DNA of 64,000 nucleotides from Pigmentiphaga litoralis (lineage in GTDB: Bacteria > Pseudomonadota > Gammaproteobacteria > Burkholderiales > Burkholderiaceae_B): the NCBI RefSeq assembly GCF_014651835.1, contig NZ_BMXQ01000001.1, positions 868,001 through 932,000 of the forward strand, in the 5' to 3' direction. Positions within the stretch are counted from its first letter, which is position 1. Each line of letters starts with the position of its first letter. Positions 45,210-54,777 of the stretch are shown here, piece by piece. Below the pieces are notes generated by a model, which was not told the DNA's origin, did no database searches, and saw only the letters and a program-made list of their open reading frames with translations. A program made the translations under genes and the position numbers.

Positions 45210-45605
45210 TCAGCTCGCTTCATCGTGAGTCGGGCAGATCTCGTTGGCATCGTCATCAAACGGACGGTGTTGCGCAGGAACGTGCTTGCCTTCGCGGCGA
45301 TGCCGGTACAGGGCGGCGCGCGCCAGCATCATGGTCGTGATCGGAATGGTCAGCGTCAGGAACACCGCGGCCAGGACGGCATGCAAGACCAGGCGATGTT
45401 CCGACAGTGAAAACGCCAGGATAGAGGCCAGCATCACGAGTCCCAGGCCCAGCGAACTGCCCATGGTCGGGCCGTGCATGCGCGAGTAGAAATTATCAAA
45501 ACGCCAAAGACCTATGGTCCCGATCAAAGTCACCAGGCCGGCTACGACCAGCAAGGCCGCCACTGTCCACTCGGCCCAGAAGGGGAGGGTCATTCCGGCC
45601 GTCAT
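45210..45605 (-). CDS. mrpG: Mrp cation/proton antiporter subunit G
   Basis: A 131-residue membrane protein with three helices (VAALLVVAGLVTLIGTIGLW at the start) and the family segment FDNFYSRMHGPTMGSSLGL. MrpG is a small subunit of the multi-subunit Na+(K+)/H+ antiporter. The last 30 residues are a hydrophilic tail. The start overlaps mrpF by four bases. It is the last gene of the operon. Confidence 0.92.
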   Translation of the reverse strand: MTAGMTLPFWAEWTVAALLVVAGLVTLIGTIGLWRFDNFYSRMHGPTMGSSLGLGLVMLASILAFSLSEHRLVLHAVLAAVFLTLTIPITTMMLARAALYRHRREGKHVPAQHRPFDDDANEICPTHDEAS

Positions 45606-45880
45606 TCCACCACCTCCCCGCGCAACAGAAACTTCGCCATGGCCACCGAACTGACGAAGCCGAGCAAAGCAATGAACAGTGCTGCTTCAAAGTAGAGCGT
45701 GTCCGCGAAGCGGATGCCGAGCACCAGCAGCAGCAACATCGCGTTGATATACAGCGTGTCCAGCGCCAGGACGCGGTCCTGCGCCGCTGGTCCACGAAGG
45801 ACCCGCAAAGTGGCAAACGCCATGGCAAGCGAGAAACACACCGCCGCGAATAGCGTGGCCGCGCCTAGAATCGAGTTCAT
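45602..45880 (-). CDS. mrpF: Mrp cation/proton antiporter subunit F
   Basis: A 92-residue protein with three helices and the MrpF hallmark LRVLRGPAAQDRVLALDTLY. It overlaps its neighbours on both sides by four bases, as all subunits in this operon do. Part of the membrane antiporter core. Confidence 0.93.
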   Translation of the reverse strand: MNSILGAATLFAAVCFSLAMAFATLRVLRGPAAQDRVLALDTLYINAMLLLLVLGIRFADTLYFEAALFIALLGFVSSVAMAKFLLRGEVVE

Positions 45881-46368
45881 TGAAAGATCTCCATGAGCGG
45901 TTTTTCGTAGTGGTCCTTGATGGTGCTGATCGACGTGGCTTCGTCGGTCAGGTCCAGGACGTGCACGATGAGGATCTTGCGATCCTCGGAAAGCTCGGAA
46001 AATACCGTCCCGGGAACTGCGGTCAGGATGACCGCCAGGGCCGCCAGTCCGTGCGCGTCATGCAGGTCCAGAGGCACCTTGATGAAGCCCGCATTGCCGC
46101 GCCTGGCTTTGCTGGCAAGGATGATTCGTCCTACGGCGATGTTTGACTTGACGCTGTCGATCAGAATCGTCACGCACAGCCGGATGATCACGCCCGGACG
46201 TCGGACTCGGGCCCGCTCCGGGCGCAAACCTGCGGTCACCACGGGCAGGGCAATCGCCAGCACCCCGCCGAGCAGGACATGCCCGAGCGCAACCGTCTGA
46301 TTCAGCAGCAACCAGGTGGCCAGAAGGAAAGCCGACATCAAGGGCGAGGGAAGCCAGCGCACTCTCAT
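45877..46368 (-). CDS. mrpE: Mrp cation/proton antiporter subunit E
   Basis: A 163-residue protein: two N-terminal helices (LMSAFLLATWLLLNQTVALG and HVLLGGVLAIALPVV) and a cytosolic domain with AVILTAVPGTVFSELSEDRK and ILIVHVLDLTDE, which define MrpE/MnhE. Four-base overlaps with mrpD and mrpF. Confidence 0.93.
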   Translation of the reverse strand: MRVRWLPSPLMSAFLLATWLLLNQTVALGHVLLGGVLAIALPVVTAGLRPERARVRRPGVIIRLCVTILIDSVKSNIAVGRIILASKARRGNAGFIKVPLDLHDAHGLAALAVILTAVPGTVFSELSEDRKILIVHVLDLTDEATSISTIKDHYEKPLMEIFQ

Positions 46369-48011
46369 GGGGTGACCTCCGTGCGGGCAGGTTGGACCAG
46401 CCGCGACGAGAGCACGCTGCGGATGTAATGGTCGGGCGCATTCAGCGCTGCCGCGGTGGCATCCATGTAGCGCATGACGGGTTCAGCTCGCAGGGTGATG
46501 ACGACGCACAGGATCAACAGCGCAGCGATCGGGAATGTCTCGATCACGCGAAGGCGTGGAACGGCACGGCCTGATGGCGCCCAGAACACCCTGATACCGG
46601 TACGCGTCAATGCAATGACGCCCGTCAGGCCCGTTCCAATCAGCAAGCCCAGCATCACCCATGCGGACGGTGTGATTTGAACGCTGGCGTCTGGCGTCAG
46701 GCCGGTCGGGTTCAATACATCGGTCAGCAGCGAGAACTTGGCGATGAAGCCCGACAGTGGAGGCATCCCCGTCAACAGCAGGGTGCAGGCGATGAAGCTG
46801 AGCCCGAGAAACGCCATCGCGGCCGGGATCGCAACGCCCACATTGGTGTGGTCGTTGTCGTCGTGATCGGTCGGCAGGTCCAGTCCGAAAGCTTCACGCG
46901 TGATCGCCAGCAGATCCGAACTGAAGGTCCGGCTGCGCTCCACGAGTTCGAGCAACAGGAAGAAAGCGGCCAGTGCGAGTGTCGAACTGAGCATGTAGAA
47001 CAAAGCACTGCCGATGACGCCCACGCCGCCAAAACCGATAGCCGACAATAACGTTCCTGACGAGATGATCACGCTGTATCCGGCAACGCGCGCCAGATTC
47101 TGCGCGGCAAGCATGCCGACCCCGCCAAACGCCAGCGTCACCAGTCCGGTATACAGCAGCCAATCGTGTCCGAAGCCTGCGGAGTCCCCCGCGTGATCGC
47201 CGAAAAGCAGCAGTGACAATCGAAGCAGGACGTAGATGCCTACCTTGGTCATGATCGAAAAGATCGCCGCTACCGGAGGGCTTGCCGCCGCATAGGATGG
47301 GGGCAGCCAGAAGTTCATGGGCCAGGCGCCCCCCTTGATCAGGAAGGCCACGCCAAGAATCGCAGCCCCGGCTTCCAGCAGTGCGCGGTCGTTTGCTGCG
47401 ATCTGCCCGATGCGCAGCGCCACATCCGCCATGTTCAACGAACCGGTAATGCCGTAAATGATGCTTACGCCAATCAGGAACAGCATCGACCCGGTCAGGT
47501 TGACGGCAACATAGTGAAGTCCAGCCTTGACCCGATCAGGTCCCGATCCGTGCAGGAGCAGACCATACGAGGCAGCGAGCAGAACCTCGAAGAACACGAA
47601 GAGATTGAACAGGTCGGCGGTCAGGAAGGCGCCGTTCAGCCCCATCAGTTGGAACTGGAAAAGAGCGTGAAAATGCACGCCCGCGCGCTGCCAGGCTGCG
47701 ACGGAGAACATCAGGGAAGCCAGTCCCAGCACCGCCGTGATCAGCAGCATCAGGGCCGACAGGCGGTCCACGGCAAGCGCGATGCCGAATGGGGCCTGCC
47801 AGTCAGCCGGCAGGTACACAGCGACCGACAACACATCGCCGTCTGCCTGGCGCAGCAACAGGATTGCGATAACGAGCAGGGACAGCGTGGAGACGCCGTT
47901 CATGGCGGCCTTGATCCACGTGCGCCGCTCGCCCAGCAACAACATCGATGCACCGACCGCCATTGGCAACACAATCGGCAAAACAATAAGGTGATCCATC
48001 AAGGAGCGCAT
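46365..48011 (-). CDS. mrpD: Mrp cation/proton antiporter subunit D
   Basis: A 548-residue proton-channel subunit related to NuoM/NuoN, with about 14 helices. Recognisable segments are FQLMGLNGAFLTADLFNLFV, FFEVLLAASYGLLL and IKGGAWPMNFWLPPSYAAAS, the last containing the conserved lysine of the antiporter family. The ATG at 48011 shares one base with the mrpC stop; longer in-frame readings run back through mrpC. It should carry proton translocation with subunit A. Confidence 0.93.
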   Translation of the reverse strand: MRSLMDHLIVLPIVLPMAVGASMLLLGERRTWIKAAMNGVSTLSLLVIAILLLRQADGDVLSVAVYLPADWQAPFGIALAVDRLSALMLLITAVLGLASLMFSVAAWQRAGVHFHALFQFQLMGLNGAFLTADLFNLFVFFEVLLAASYGLLLHGSGPDRVKAGLHYVAVNLTGSMLFLIGVSIIYGITGSLNMADVALRIGQIAANDRALLEAGAAILGVAFLIKGGAWPMNFWLPPSYAAASPPVAAIFSIMTKVGIYVLLRLSLLLFGDHAGDSAGFGHDWLLYTGLVTLAFGGVGMLAAQNLARVAGYSVIISSGTLLSAIGFGGVGVIGSALFYMLSSTLALAAFFLLLELVERSRTFSSDLLAITREAFGLDLPTDHDDNDHTNVGVAIPAAMAFLGLSFIACTLLLTGMPPLSGFIAKFSLLTDVLNPTGLTPDASVQITPSAWVMLGLLIGTGLTGVIALTRTGIRVFWAPSGRAVPRLRVIETFPIAALLILCVVITLRAEPVMRYMDATAAALNAPDHYIRSVLSSRLVQPARTEVTP

Positions 48012-48355
48012 CAATCGACCTCTCTGCCGTCGACGTGGTCGGTACCGGTGAGCCCACGTGATGCAAGGAGTACGACCAGAAACAGCGCAGTCATGGCAAA
48101 GCCGATCACGATGGCCGTGAGGACGAGCGCCTGGGGCAGGGGGTCGGCGTAATGGCTCAGGCTCACCGGACGATCGCCTCCGATGATAGGCAGTTGATTG
48201 ACGGACAACCGGCCCATCGAAAAGATGAACAGGTTGACAGCGTAAGAAATGAGAGACAGGCCCATGATGACCTGGAATGTTCGAGGCCGCAGAAGCAGCC
48301 ATACCCCCGAGGCGGTCAGGACACCAATGGCGATGCTGATGATCAGTTCCATCAT
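48011..48355 (-). CDS. mrpC: Mrp cation/proton antiporter subunit C
   Basis: A 114-residue NuoK-like subunit with three helices (AIGVLTASGVWLLLRPRTFQ; VIMGLSLISYAVNLFIFSMG; ALVLTAIVIGFAMTALFLVV). It overlaps the MrpAB stop as ATGA. Two adjacent ATGs start the gene. Confidence 0.93.
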   Translation of the reverse strand: MMELIISIAIGVLTASGVWLLLRPRTFQVIMGLSLISYAVNLFIFSMGRLSVNQLPIIGGDRPVSLSHYADPLPQALVLTAIVIGFAMTALFLVVLLASRGLTGTDHVDGREVD

Positions 48356-51249
48356 CGACTCCCTTCGGTTGCGGCCGAATGCTGGATGGCGCGGTGACTG
48401 CGGATGGATTGGTGGGCCAGCGCCGTCAGGATCAGCAGCGTTGCCCCGACAACCAGTGTGAACACACCCAGATCGAACAGAAATGCACTCGGCAGTGGCA
48501 CTTCACCGATCCATGGCAGCACAGGATGTGCCGAGTGAGACGTCAGGAACGGGTAGCCGAACAACCAGGAACCTGCTCCCGTCAAGACAGCGAACAGCAA
48601 ACCCATGCCTATCCATCGGCGAGGGTTGAGTTTCAGGTGGGCCTCGACCCACATCGTGCCGCCCACCATGTACTGGAGGATCAGGCCGACGGACATGACA
48701 AGGCCGGCGACGAAGCCGCCACCAGGCAGGTTATGGCCTCGATTGAAGAAATACAGCGCCAACAGGGCAATGACCGGCAACAGCATCCGCACCATGACGG
48801 CGGGAATGATCAAATGGCCTGATGCGGCGTCTGCTCCGTTTCCAACGCCCTGACGCTTGCCCTGGTGCAGTTGCTGGTGCGGCAGCGCAATGCTCTCGGG
48901 CGCTGGGCGAAAGCGCCGAAGCAGCGCATAGACCGTGAGCGCAACGACGCCGAGCACTGCAATTTCGCCCAAGGTATCGAATCCGCGGAAGTCCACCAGC
49001 AGCACATTCACCACGTTGGCACCGCCTCCGCCAGGAAGCGCGTTTTCGAGAAAGAACGTAGCAATGGAATCAGGATAGGGGCGCGTCAGCACCGCGTAGG
49101 CGAGCAGCGCGAGGCCGCTGCCCGCCGCGACCGCGATGGCGAAGTCGCGAAGGCGATGCAGCCAGGCGCTCACAGGTGTGCGGATGCCGAGTTCCTTCGG
49201 CTCCTTCCGTCGTGGCAGCCACCGCAATCCAAGGAGGATGAGGATGGTCGTCACGACCTCGACTGCCAATTGTGTCAAGGCCAGGTCTGGCGCAGATAAC
49301 CAGGCAAAGGTCACGCACGTGATCAACCCTGCGCCACTGAGCAGAATGAGCGCTGCCAACCGGTGGTACTTGGCCTGGAACGCTGCGCCAATCGCGCAGG
49401 CAATGCCGATGACCCACATGAATGCAAAAAGCGGGTCAACTGCCGAGGGGCTCAGCGTGCCGTGCAGGTCACCGCTTCCGTACAGCGTGATGGTGCCGAC
49501 GAGCAAGGCCATCAGCACGATGCACAGCAGTTGAGTCTGCAGCCCGCGAGTGCCCGGACCGCCGGTGAGTCGTTCAGCGAAGCCGGTCGACAGCGCCATG
49601 ATGCGATCGAAGCTGCGCTTTCCACTAAGCCGATACAGCAGCGGAAGCCGCTCGACCGAGTTCAGGCGAAGCGTTTTCTGCAGCGTCATGTAAAGCAGCG
49701 TGCCGCCACCGAGCGCAACGAAACTCATGAGCAGGGGCAAAGTGAAGCCATGCCAGATCGCCAGGCTGTAAGACGGAACGTCGTCTCCCAGCACGGCGCG
49801 GGCGGCCGTGGCCAGGAAAGGCGCAATCGTATAGCTCGGGATGATGCCGACCAGCAGACACGCAAACGCCAGCAGTTCCGCCGGAAAACGCATCCAGCGC
49901 GGTGGTTCGTGGGGCGTGCGCGGCAAGTCCTTGGGCGGCGGACCGAAAAAGACGTCATGCATGAAGCGCAGCGAATACGCCACGCTGAAGGCGCCGGCCA
50001 CCGTGGCCGCGATCGGCAGCGCGTACTTCATGCCGATGGCGTCGCCCACCACCACGGCCTCGGTAAAGAACATTTCTTTCGAGATGAAGCCGTTCAGCAG
50101 CGGGACGCCCGCCATGGCCGCGCTGGCCACCATGGCCAGCGTGGCCGTGACCGGCATCAAACGATACAGGCCGCTGAGCCGCCGGATGTCGCGGGTGCCG
50201 CTTTCATGGTCGATGATGCCCGCGGCCATGAACAACGAGGCCTTGAAGGTCGCGTGGTTCATGATGTGGAAGATCGCGGCCACCGTGGCCAGCGGGCTGC
50301 CCAGGCCCAGCAGCAAGGTGATCAGCCCCAGGTGGCTGATCGTGGAATAGGCCAGGAGGCCTTTCAGGTCCTGTTGAAAAATGGCCGCGTACGCGCCCAG
50401 CAGCAGCGTGCACAGACCCGCGCCGCCGATGATCCAGAACCATTCATTGGTACCTGCCAGAACAGGCCACAGCCGCACCAGGATGAATACGCCGGCTTTC
50501 ACCATGGTGGCCGAATGCAGGTAGGCCGACACCGGCGTGGGCGCGGCCATGGCGTGCGGCAGCCAGAAATGGAAGGGAAATTGCGCACTTTTTGTCAGCG
50601 CGCCGATGGCGATCAGTACCAGCGCCACGGTGTATGAGGGATGCGTGCGGATCAGGTCGCCCGACGCCAGCACGACATCCAGGTCGTAACTGCCAACAAT
50701 ATGACCGAGCACCAGGATGCCCGCAAACAGACACAGGCCACCGGCCGCCGTCACGGTCAGCGCCATGCGCGCGCCCCGCCTGGCATCGGCGCGGTGATGC
50801 CAATACCCGATCAACAGGAAGGAAACCAGGCTGGTCAGTTCCCAGAACAACGCAAGCTGGATCAGGTTGCCCGACAGCACGATGCCGAGCATCGAGCCCA
50901 TGAAGGCAAGAAAGAAGGAAAAGAAGCGCGGCACCGGATCTTCGGGCGACATGTAGTAGCGGGCATACAGCACCACCAGCAGGCCGATCGCCAGGATCAT
51001 CAGACAGAAGACCCAGGCGAGGCCGTCCATGCGCAAGGAGAAATTCAGGCCCAGCGTGGGCAGCCATTCAGCTTCGTAGCGGACGATGCCGCCGTAGGAG
51101 ACATCGGGGTAGAACATCGCCACCTGGACGGTGCCGATCAGGGCGATCAAGCCGGCAAGCCAGGCTTCCCGATTGCGGGCATTGGCGGGCAGAAGGCCCG
51201 CCAGAACACTGCCGATGAAGGGAAGGATGACAAGGGTCAATAGCGACAT
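48352..51249 (-). CDS. mrpA: Mrp antiporter fused subunit AB (PhaAB type)
   Basis: A 965-residue protein: an N-terminal NuoL-like MrpA domain with about 20 helices (LALFWELTSLVSFLLIGYWH; KSAQFPFHFWLPHAMAAPTP; LTLVILPFIGSVLAGLLPAN) fused to a MrpB-like domain (about residues 810-965, LYFFNRGHNLPGGGFVAGLV). Such fused AB subunits mark the group-2 Pha/Mrp systems, in which six genes replace the usual seven. The start at 51249 is the first ATG of the recognisable N-terminus; the ribosome site is weak. The whole complex exchanges Na+ or K+ for H+ and supports pH and salt tolerance. Confidence 0.93.
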   Translation of the reverse strand: MSLLTLVILPFIGSVLAGLLPANARNREAWLAGLIALIGTVQVAMFYPDVSYGGIVRYEAEWLPTLGLNFSLRMDGLAWVFCLMILAIGLLVVLYARYYMSPEDPVPRFFSFFLAFMGSMLGIVLSGNLIQLALFWELTSLVSFLLIGYWHHRADARRGARMALTVTAAGGLCLFAGILVLGHIVGSYDLDVVLASGDLIRTHPSYTVALVLIAIGALTKSAQFPFHFWLPHAMAAPTPVSAYLHSATMVKAGVFILVRLWPVLAGTNEWFWIIGGAGLCTLLLGAYAAIFQQDLKGLLAYSTISHLGLITLLLGLGSPLATVAAIFHIMNHATFKASLFMAAGIIDHESGTRDIRRLSGLYRLMPVTATLAMVASAAMAGVPLLNGFISKEMFFTEAVVVGDAIGMKYALPIAATVAGAFSVAYSLRFMHDVFFGPPPKDLPRTPHEPPRWMRFPAELLAFACLLVGIIPSYTIAPFLATAARAVLGDDVPSYSLAIWHGFTLPLLMSFVALGGGTLLYMTLQKTLRLNSVERLPLLYRLSGKRSFDRIMALSTGFAERLTGGPGTRGLQTQLLCIVLMALLVGTITLYGSGDLHGTLSPSAVDPLFAFMWVIGIACAIGAAFQAKYHRLAALILLSGAGLITCVTFAWLSAPDLALTQLAVEVVTTILILLGLRWLPRRKEPKELGIRTPVSAWLHRLRDFAIAVAAGSGLALLAYAVLTRPYPDSIATFFLENALPGGGGANVVNVLLVDFRGFDTLGEIAVLGVVALTVYALLRRFRPAPESIALPHQQLHQGKRQGVGNGADAASGHLIIPAVMVRMLLPVIALLALYFFNRGHNLPGGGFVAGLVMSVGLILQYMVGGTMWVEAHLKLNPRRWIGMGLLFAVLTGAGSWLFGYPFLTSHSAHPVLPWIGEVPLPSAFLFDLGVFTLVVGATLLILTALAHQSIRSHRAIQHSAATEGSR

Positions 51250-51746
51250 GTAGCGTGCTTCGCTCTTTGTAGTTGTGAATTGACGGAAGGCGGCGATGCC
51301 CGCCGTCTGGCGCGTACGTCCGGGCCCGACGCAGCACCGTGCTCGTCGCGCATGGAGGCGGCGGCGATGGAAGGGCGCATGGAGCAGACACGGAGGCGAG
51401 CGCGACACGGCAGGGCGAGGGCAGCACCCGGAGCGCGGCCTCCGGGGTACTGCCGCTGCCCAATGGTAACAAACCCGCCTGCCGTTCTTACCGGGCGACG
51501 CAAGTAAATGTGACAAAAACAGCCGGTGGTTCTGCGCCTAACACGCACGGATCGGTCGCTACCTGACTCAATCTTCTGACAAGTTGTCGCGAAAACGCTT
51601 CGTTGGCGTGATTTCGTCCTGCCCGGTGCATGCCTTGGGTATCGTGGCGCGCCAAGGCTTGATACACTATCAGGTTGATCGATCGCCGCGCGCTGCGCCG
51701 GCGATGTTTCCTGATCACACCGTCCTCCAGCGAGTCCATACCAGCC
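51250..51746. other. Divergent intergenic region mrp / ybiT
   Basis: About 500 bases with no supportable gene; open frames here are arginine-rich shadows. A 7-bp inverted repeat, GCCTTGG at 51632-51638 with CCAAGGC at 51652-51658, lies about 90 bases before the ABC-F start and could form a leader hairpin. Both operons must start here, but I find no strong promoter match. Confidence 0.5.
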
Positions 51747-53351
51747 GTGATTTCTACCGCTAACCTAACCATCCAGTTCGGTCCCAAACCCCTGTTCGAA
51801 AACGTCTCGGTCAAATTCGGCGAAGGCAACCGATACGGGCTGATCGGCGCCAACGGCAGCGGCAAGTCGACGCTGATGAAAATCATCGGCGGTGACCTGG
51901 AGCCGACCGCAGGCAACGTGGCGCTGGAACCGAACACGCGTCTGGGCAAGCTGCGCCAGGACCAGTTCGCGTTTGAAGACATCCGCGTGCTGGACGTCGT
52001 GCTCATGGGCCACGAAGAAATGTGGCAGGCCATGACCGAACGGGATGCCATTTACGCGAATCCCGACGCGACCGACGACGACTACATGCATGCGGCCGAA
52101 CTGGAAGCCAAGTTTGCCGAATACGACGGATACACCGCCGAGGCCCGCGCCGGCGAGCTGTTGCTGGGCCTGGAAATCCCGGTCGAACAGCATCAGCTGC
52201 CGATGCGCGAAATCGCGCCGGGCTGGAAGCTGCGTATCCTGCTGGCCCAGGCGCTGTTCTCGAGCCCGGACGTGCTGCTGCTGGACGAGCCGACCAACAA
52301 CCTGGACATCAACACGATCCGCTGGGTCGAGAACGTGCTGAACGGCTACCAGTCGACGATGATCATCATCAGTCACGATCGCCACTTCCTGAACCAGGTC
52401 TGCACGCACATGGCCGACCTGGACTACCGCGAAGTCCGGATCTATCCGGGCAACTACGACGACTACATGCTGGCGTCGACCCAGGCACGCGAGCGCATCA
52501 GCGCCAGCAACAGCAAGGCCAAGGAACGGATTTCCGACCTGCAGGACTTCGTGCGCCGCTTCTCGGCCAACAAGTCCAAGGCCCGCCAGGCCACATCGCG
52601 CCTCAAGATGATCGACAAGATCAAGTCCGAGGCCGTCGAGGTCAAGCCGTCGTCGCGTCAGAACCCGTTCATCCGTTTCGAACCGCTCAAGGTCATGCAC
52701 CGTCAGGCAGTTGAAATCGAGAACCTGCGCAAGTCGTATGACGACAAGGTCGTCATCAAGCCCTTCTCGGCCATGGTCGAAGCGGGCGAAAAGATCGCCA
52801 TCATCGGCGCAAACGGCGTCGGCAAGACGACCCTGCTGCGCATGCTGGCCGGTGATCTGGAACCGAGCGGCGGCCGCCTGAAATGGTCCGACAACGCCAA
52901 CCTGGGTTACATGGCCCAGGACGTGTCCGACCAGTTCCAGACCGACGACAACCTGTTCGACTGGATGGGCCGCTGGCGCCTGGGTGGCGAAGACGACCAG
53001 ACCCTGCGTTCGATCCTGGGCCGTCTGCTGTTTTCGAGCGACGACATCGTCAAGACCGTGCCGGTGCTGTCGGGCGGTGAAAAGAACCGCATGATGTTCG
53101 GCAAGCTGATGCTGACGAAGAACAACGTGCTGCTGATGGACGAGCCGACCAACCACCTGGACATGGAATCGATCGAATCGCTGCAGTTTGCGCTTGAAAA
53201 ATTCCAGGGCACGCTGCTGTTCGTGTCGCATGACCGGGAATTCGTCTCTGGCCTGGCCACGCGCGTGATCGAAATTCTGCCGTCGGGCGAAATCGTCGAC
53301 TACCACGGTCCGTACGAGGAATACCTGGCCGAGCGCGGCATCGAGGATTGA
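51747..53351 (+). CDS. ybiT: ABC-F family ATPase, YbiT type
   Basis: A 534-residue soluble ABC-F protein acting on the ribosome. Two nucleotide-binding domains are visible: Walker [10 protein letters not shown] and GANGVGKTT; Walker [13 protein letters not shown] and [12 protein letters not shown]; between them lies the charged linker ([20 protein letters not shown]). The text [20 protein letters not shown] through [11 protein letters not shown] and the [14 protein letters not shown] signature-region match, as I recall, E. coli YbiT, rather than EttA or Uup. The start is a GTG at 51747, where homologous proteins begin ([12 protein letters not shown]). ABC-F proteins resolve stalled or drug-bound ribosomes; the specific job of YbiT is poorly known. 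Confidence 0.92.
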   Translation: MISTANLTIQFGPKPLFENVSVKFGEGNRYGLIGANGSGKSTLMKIIGGDLEPTAGNVALEPNTRLGKLRQDQFAFEDIRVLDVVLMGHEEMWQAMTERDAIYANPDATDDDYMHAAELEAKFAEYDGYTAEARAGELLLGLEIPVEQHQLPMREIAPGWKLRILLAQALFSSPDVLLLDEPTNNLDINTIRWVENVLNGYQSTMIIISHDRHFLNQVCTHMADLDYREVRIYPGNYDDYMLASTQARERISASNSKAKERISDLQDFVRRFSANKSKARQATSRLKMIDKIKSEAVEVKPSSRQNPFIRFEPLKVMHRQAVEIENLRKSYDDKVVIKPFSAMVEAGEKIAIIGANGVGKTTLLRMLAGDLEPSGGRLKWSDNANLGYMAQDVSDQFQTDDNLFDWMGRWRLGGEDDQTLRSILGRLLFSSDDIVKTVPVLSGGEKNRMMFGKLMLTKNNVLLMDEPTNHLDMESIESLQFALEKFQGTLLFVSHDREFVSGLATRVIEILPSGEIVDYHGPYEEYLAERGIED

Positions 53352-53409
53352 TGCCTGCGGGCTGTCGCGGGTCGGGTTGATCGCGATGAAGTGAATCGCA
53401 CGGATGACG

Positions 53410-53445
53410 GGAACGCCCGGCCGGAGGTAGACGGCCGGGCGTTCT
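53410..53445 (+). terminator. Likely terminator hairpin after ybiT
   Basis: A 12-bp perfect GC-rich stem (AACGCCCGGCCG at 53412-53423 with 53432-53443) and an 8-base loop, 60 bases after the ybiT stop. The tail is T-rich but interrupted by G, so efficiency is uncertain. The rest of the 296-base gap to the next gene holds nothing I recognise. Confidence 0.6.
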
Positions 53446-53647
53446 TGCGTTTGGGTTTTGCGCTCCGGGTTTTGGTCCTGCCTTTTGCATCTGCGCTCTG
53501 CCTTCCACGCTGCGCACTTTGCTCTCGTCTGGGCTCCGGCGTGTTGCGCGGCCGCCTCAGGCTGGCCTATGGTGTAATGCCGGGGCCCCGCCCGGCGGCG
53601 CCGTCAGGCCCGCGCAGCGCGCTCAACCGATCACACGAGGTGACTTC

Positions 53648-54337
53648 ATGGCGACTCCCATCCGCATCCTTTCTTCCATGGCAACCAAGGCGCTGCTGGC
53701 CGACCTGGTGGCCCGCTACCCGGCCGCCGCCGAGGTCGACGTGGAGCTGGTCTCGGTCGGGGGTGTCGAAGCCGCGCGACGGGTGGAAGCGGGCGAGCCC
53801 ATGGACATCGTGGTGCTGGCCGCCAGTGCGATCGACCAGTTGACCGGCAAAGGCTGCATCGTCGCCGGCAGCCGCGCCGATATCGTCAAGTCCGGCGTGG
53901 CGATTGCAGTTCGTGCTGGCGAACCGGCGGTGGACATCAGTTCGGAAGCCTCGGTCAAAGCGGCCATCCTGGCTGCCCGCACCATCGGCTATTCGACCGG
54001 CCCAAGCGGCGTGTACCTGGCCAAGCTGTTCGACCGCTGGGGCATCACCGAGCAGATCAAGGACCGCATCGTGCTGGCGCCACCGGGCGTGCCGGTCGGT
54101 GCCTTCATGGCCAAAGGTGAAGTCGACCTGGGTTTCCAGCAGCTGAGCGAACTGATGCCGATAGGAGGCATCACCATCCTGGGCCCCATGCCGGCTGCCA
54201 TTCAGCTGATGACCACATTTTCGGGCGGTATCGCCGCCACCAGCAGCCAGCCCGACGCCGCGCGCGCCTTGCTCGACTACATGGTGTCGGCCGACACGGC
54301 GGGCATCAAGCACGACAATGGCATGGAGCCGGCGTGA
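53648..54337 (+). CDS. ModA-like substrate-binding-domain protein without signal peptide
   Basis: A 229-residue protein with the type II periplasmic-binding fold of the molybdate-binding family: IRILSSMATKALLADLVARY, GEPMDIVVLAASAIDQL, and VPVGAFMAKGEVDLGFQQLS. Unlike true ModA it starts straight into the first strand with no signal peptide, so it should be cytosolic unless a start was missed. The ATG at 53648 follows GAGGTGA. Its stop overlaps the slyX start as GTGA. No modB/modC genes are near. Ligand unknown. Confidence 0.85.
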   Translation: MATPIRILSSMATKALLADLVARYPAAAEVDVELVSVGGVEAARRVEAGEPMDIVVLAASAIDQLTGKGCIVAGSRADIVKSGVAIAVRAGEPAVDISSEASVKAAILAARTIGYSTGPSGVYLAKLFDRWGITEQIKDRIVLAPPGVPVGAFMAKGEVDLGFQQLSELMPIGGITILGPMPAAIQLMTTFSGGIAATSSQPDAARALLDYMVSADTAGIKHDNGMEPA

Positions 54338-54549
54338 CCGACACGCAGGCCCTGGAACATCGACTGACCGAGCTCGAGATCAAGGCGAGTTTTACCGAAG
54401 ACCTGCTGGACCAGTTGAACGAGACGATCGTGCGGCAACAGAAGCTGATCGAGCAGCTGGCGCGCGAAGTGGCGGATCTGCGGCAGCAGGTGCCGGAAGG
54501 CAGCGCGCCGTTTCGCAGCCTGCGGGACGAATTGCCGCCGCATTACTGA
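54334..54549 (+). CDS. slyX: SlyX family protein
   Basis: A 71-residue coiled-coil protein; LEHRLTELEIKASFTEDLLD and LNETIVRQQKLIEQLAREV are the SlyX family signature, ending PPHY. It begins with GTG and overlaps the binding-protein gene by four bases. Function unknown; small homologues are common in Proteobacteria. Confidence 0.9.
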   Translation: MTDTQALEHRLTELEIKASFTEDLLDQLNETIVRQQKLIEQLAREVADLRQQVPEGSAPFRSLRDELPPHY

Positions 54550-54777
54550 CGACCCGAGCTGAAGGCCGAGGCGTCCGACCCGATCTGCCTCATCCGCCCT
54601 CAGGCGCCGACTGAGCCATCTGGTGGATCCGCTGCGCGCGCGTTTTGCGGTTTACTGACCAGGCTGTCAACTGCGAAACGCAGTCCGACGTCGCGCATCC
54701 CATGATCGCCTTCAGTACGGCATGTTCCGCACTCGACGACCCCCGGCGCGCGACCCGAGACAGCCCTCATTCACGCT

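Noticed and set aside
51280-51507. 75-codon plus-strand frame in the mrp/ybiT gap
   Set aside because: Arg-rich, no ribosome site, no family; composition artefact.
53519-53647. Longer start for the ModA-like protein to give a signal peptide
   Set aside because: The added residues are not hydrophobic enough and have no signal pattern; the ATG at 53648 has a good ribosome site.
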